Assembly: GCA_963704455.1 (NCBI GenBank) | Contig: OY969905.1 | Span: 558,001 to 622,000 of the forward strand | Source of the DNA: DASTCZ01 sp963704455 | Lineage (GTDB): Bacteria > Acidobacteriota > Terriglobia > Acidiferrales > UBA7541 | DNA length: 64,000 bases | Direction: 5' to 3' | In this document: in pieces, positions 61,991-64,000 of the stretch | Layout of the letters: every line of letters starts with the position of its first letter | Numbering within the stretch: position 1 is the stretch's first letter | Notes under the pieces: generated by a model | The model's input: only the letters and a program-made list of their open reading frames with translations | Told to the model about the DNA's origin: nothing | Database searches by the model: none | Position numbers and translations under genes: made by a program

Positions 61991-62320
61991 ATGCCTCGTA
62001 AAGTGAACGCAATCGTAGTTCTAGTGACGTGCGCTTCATCAGCCGAATCCCGCCGCATCGCATCTTCGCTGGTAAAGAAGCGCCTCGCCGCCTGCGGCAA
62101 CGTCTGCGGCTCTGCGATCAGCTCAATCTATCGTTGGAAAGGCAAGGTCGAGAAGGCAAGGGAAGTGCTGCTAATCCTGAAAACCACGCGGGAAGCTTTC
62201 GCGAAGCTCGAACGCGAAATCCGCCGTCTCCACAGCTACAAAGTTCCTGAAATTATTGCGCTGCCCGTAGTTGCGGGATCGCGAGCCTACCTGAATTGGG
62301 TGAACGAGAGCGTCGAATAA
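61991..62320 (+). CDS. cutA: CutA-type divalent-cation tolerance protein
   Basis: 109 residues. The CutA pattern VLVTCASSAESRRIASSLVK, then RLAACGNVCGSAISSIYRWK, KVEKAREVLLILKTTREAFA, and HSYKVPEIIALPV, ending YLNWVNES, is complete. CutA forms very stable ferredoxin-like trimers; a copper-tolerance role is proposed but poorly supported. Divergent from the phosphohexomutase gene. Confidence 0.92.
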   Translation: MPRKVNAIVVLVTCASSAESRRIASSLVKKRLAACGNVCGSAISSIYRWKGKVEKAREVLLILKTTREAFAKLEREIRRLHSYKVPEIIALPVVAGSRAYLNWVNESVE

Positions 62321-62335
62321 TCCCCGCCGATATTG

Positions 62336-63844
62336 TTACTTCCCAGCCTTATCTCCAGCATGGAATTCCGTCCACGGACCAGCTTTCATGTCGCGCAGAA
62401 TCGGCCGCTGCCATTCGAAATTCGGATGCGCTTTTAGGAATGGTTCCGCAAGGAAATCTTCGCCGCAAGGGTGTCCCGTGTGCGCAAAAAAGCTGAGCGA
62501 TTCCGCCATGTGGCTGTCCATCGCTTTTCCCTGCACGGCGCCGCCGGGGTAGAAAGCGCCCCATTCCCATTGGGGTATGCCGCGCGACGACGTGTCGGTG
62601 TGCCCGCAAAGAGTCCGCTCGTCCGGGTTGCGCTTGCCGAGAATTACATCGTCGTGGTCGCCAAGGAATCGTTGCGCGCTGGCAACATCAAGCTGCCCGC
62701 GCGAGGCCTGCATGATCTGCTCCCAGCGTGCATGGCGCGCATTGGCTGAGCTCTTCGTATCCGAAGTCTTGAAATCCGTCTCTTCTGCCATGAGCTTCGG
62801 ATCGCTGGGAAAATTCGAGCCGACGTAATAGCCATCCTTCGTCCGCCACACTTTATGGTCCTTCAATCCAAGTTCAAACTGCGCGATCTCTCCGGTCTTG
62901 CGGTCGCCGAGCAGCCAATCGTTCGCGTACCCGCCGTTGTTTCCGTCGAGCATAATCCGCACGTAGTCGTCAATCGAAGTGGAATACTGCAGCGCCTTGC
63001 GCGCGCGAACAAATTCCGGCACTCCATTTGGATCGAATCCCTTGAATTGGGAAATCGTTGTTTCCGTAATCATGATCCCGCTGGAGTTCACGCCAAAGTC
63101 ATCATCGCTTGCGATTACGCCCGGGAAGCCGTCCATCATCATGCGGAACCCATTCTTCGGTTTGATGTCGAAAATAATTCGCCAGCGTTCGCCTTGCCAA
63201 TAGTCGGTCCAGTTGTTGTGCGCGATTACGATCCCGCCGGCCTTCGTGTAACTCCCGGTGGCTACAAACGCGCTGCAATTCCCCGGGCTGGTCAGGCGCG
63301 GCGCATTCTGCGCGTGCGTCTTTGTGTTGAGCCAGGGGACGTAGTAGCCGGGCACTTCCATAAACGCATTGAGCGCAACGACGTCCTCCAAGTCTGCTTC
63401 CACGCCCTTCGCGTGCAGTCCGTCCACAATTCCCTGCAACTCCTCGCGGTACTCCTGCTCGATGTGCGGCCAGAGGACTTCGCGCGAGGTCTTGCGGAAG
63501 AATTCCCAGTTACGCTTCGTTTGATGTGTTGCTCCGATGCGGTACGCGTTCAGCGCATCTGCAATTTCAGGCGCAAGCAAAACGCCGTGCTGATAGCCAA
63601 TCTCCGCGGGCGTTCCTTCCAGATGGACGTAAATCCATCCTCCTCGCTCGAATCGGTAGGCGCTTAAGAGGCGCGGGTCATCCGGCGCAGGATTGTGAAC
63701 AGCTTTTACTGTTCCCGGCGAAACGGCTGATTGCGACGCGGTTTGCGAATTGGCCCGCATCGAATCCTGGGGGACGACCAGCCACACCGCCGCCACGCAG
63801 ACCGCAATCGTTACAGTAATTGCAAGCCAACGATTCGTATGCAT
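62336..63844 (-). CDS. Secreted C45 / phospholipase-B-type hydrolase
   Basis: 502 residues. A signal helix is at the start (WLAITVTIAVCVAAVWLVV). The segment PGNCSAFVATGSYTKAGGIV (C190) with IAHNNWTDYWQGERW is the N-terminal nucleophile pattern of the C45/phospholipase-B-like family: autocatalytic cleavage would expose Cys190. GVNSSGIMITETTISQF and FVRARKALQYSTSIDDYVRI follow. Substrate could be an amide or ester lipid, unproven. GGAGG about 9 nt before the ATG at 63844 decides this start over the one at 63874. Gap of 31 bp to the Met/Cys gene upstream, same strand. Confidence 0.82.
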   Translation of the reverse strand: MHTNRWLAITVTIAVCVAAVWLVVPQDSMRANSQTASQSAVSPGTVKAVHNPAPDDPRLLSAYRFERGGWIYVHLEGTPAEIGYQHGVLLAPEIADALNAYRIGATHQTKRNWEFFRKTSREVLWPHIEQEYREELQGIVDGLHAKGVEADLEDVVALNAFMEVPGYYVPWLNTKTHAQNAPRLTSPGNCSAFVATGSYTKAGGIVIAHNNWTDYWQGERWRIIFDIKPKNGFRMMMDGFPGVIASDDDFGVNSSGIMITETTISQFKGFDPNGVPEFVRARKALQYSTSIDDYVRIMLDGNNGGYANDWLLGDRKTGEIAQFELGLKDHKVWRTKDGYYVGSNFPSDPKLMAEETDFKTSDTKSSANARHARWEQIMQASRGQLDVASAQRFLGDHDDVILGKRNPDERTLCGHTDTSSRGIPQWEWGAFYPGGAVQGKAMDSHMAESLSFFAHTGHPCGEDFLAEPFLKAHPNFEWQRPILRDMKAGPWTEFHAGDKAGK

Positions 63845-63875
63845 TAGGCCAACCTCCGCATCAAACTTTGGCAAA

Positions 63876-64000
63876 TCAAACTTTGGAAAGCGCGAAATCC
63901 AGATCCGCGATCAAGTCTTCGACGTCCTCAATGCCCACGGAGAGCCGCACAAGCCCGTCGGTGATACCAATTTGTTGGCGCATCTCCGCGGGAACGGAAG
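63876..64000 (-). CDS. Cys/Met metabolism PLP-dependent enzyme (cystathionine gamma-synthase type), C-terminal end
   Basis: Only the last 41 residues are inside the window: SVPAEMRQQIGITDGLVRLS, then VGIEDVEDLIADLDFALSKV and stop. The GITDGLVRLSVGIEDVEDLI pattern is typical of the C-terminus of cystathionine gamma-synthases, gamma-lyases and methionine gamma-lyases. Which activity cannot be decided without the rest. Upstream of the C45 hydrolase on the same strand. Confidence 0.85.
   Translation of the reverse strand, partial: SVPAEMRQQIGITDGLVRLSVGIEDVEDLIADLDFALSKV

Overview
The window looks like a piece of an Acidobacteriota chromosome, most likely a soil lineage of the Acidobacteriia/Terriglobia type. 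I infer this from gene content, not from a marker gene: an orphan duplicated-domain FtsX/MacB-type permease of the kind expanded in acidobacteria, an adjacent DUF1800/DUF1501 pair, large secreted Gly/Arg-rich M14 peptidases, secreted Ig-like and DUF4382/DUF5666-type proteins, the small Cys-rich family with a C-x(n)-GRRC motif, and abundant short palindromic intergenic repeats. No rRNA or ribosomal protein gene is present to confirm it.

Layout. 1-7.6 kb: a partial ornithine-cyclodeaminase-family gene, a secreted M14 carboxypeptidase, a class III aminotransferase of the AGXT2 type, a DoxX-like membrane protein and a small XRE regulator. 7.6-9.2 kb: a gene-free tract built almost entirely of repeats (54-bp tandem units, an exact 120-bp duplication and several short hairpin families, one nested inside another). 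9.2-16.3 kb: an accessory island, visibly more AT-rich and made mostly of unknown genes. It holds an abortive-infection protein with an Abi_C/HEPN-like C-terminus, a protein with the GS-x-IQ-x-GT module I associate with AbiTii-type proteins, coiled-coil/TM small proteins, an HNH nuclease, a damaged tRNA-like sequence and a Cys-rich gene behind a consensus promoter and three direct repeats. This is the best candidate for an undescribed defence or mobile system. 16.4-29.3 kb: an acetyltransferase, cell-surface proteins, an IS1380 remnant, a TIR-TM-TPR protein, a gene broken by an in-frame TGA, a GGDEF-like protein with a destroyed active site, and a divergent LysR/serine-hydrolase pair with a perfect LysR-type operator. 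29.3-36.9 kb: a cold-shock gene with unusual upstream and downstream signals, two translationally coupled small genes, secreted proteins, a YihY membrane protein and the DUF1800/DUF1501 pair. 37-49.5 kb: permease, GH38 alpha-mannosidase, hybrid histidine kinase, membrane pyrophosphatase, a zinc-ribbon protein with an RsbW-like partner, and a secreted protein. 49.5-55.1 kb: a histidine-utilisation operon (hutU, an NmrA-like gene, hutI, formiminotransferase-cyclodeaminase) without hutH. 55.2-64 kb: acyl-CoA synthetase, lone thiG, CPBP protease, an acyltransferase-type membrane protein, FtsB-like protein, phosphohexomutase, CutA, a secreted C45/phospholipase-B-type hydrolase and the end of a Cys/Met-metabolism PLP enzyme.

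How the genes work together. The hut genes convert urocanate through imidazolonepropionate and formiminoglutamate to glutamate, passing the one-carbon unit to folate. The M14 peptidase, GH38 enzyme, serine hydrolase and C45 hydrolase all carry export signals and fit a polymer-scavenging lifestyle. A predicted K+-independent H+-pumping pyrophosphatase fits energy saving under poor nutrition. All assignments come from reading translated sequence by eye; no database search was run.
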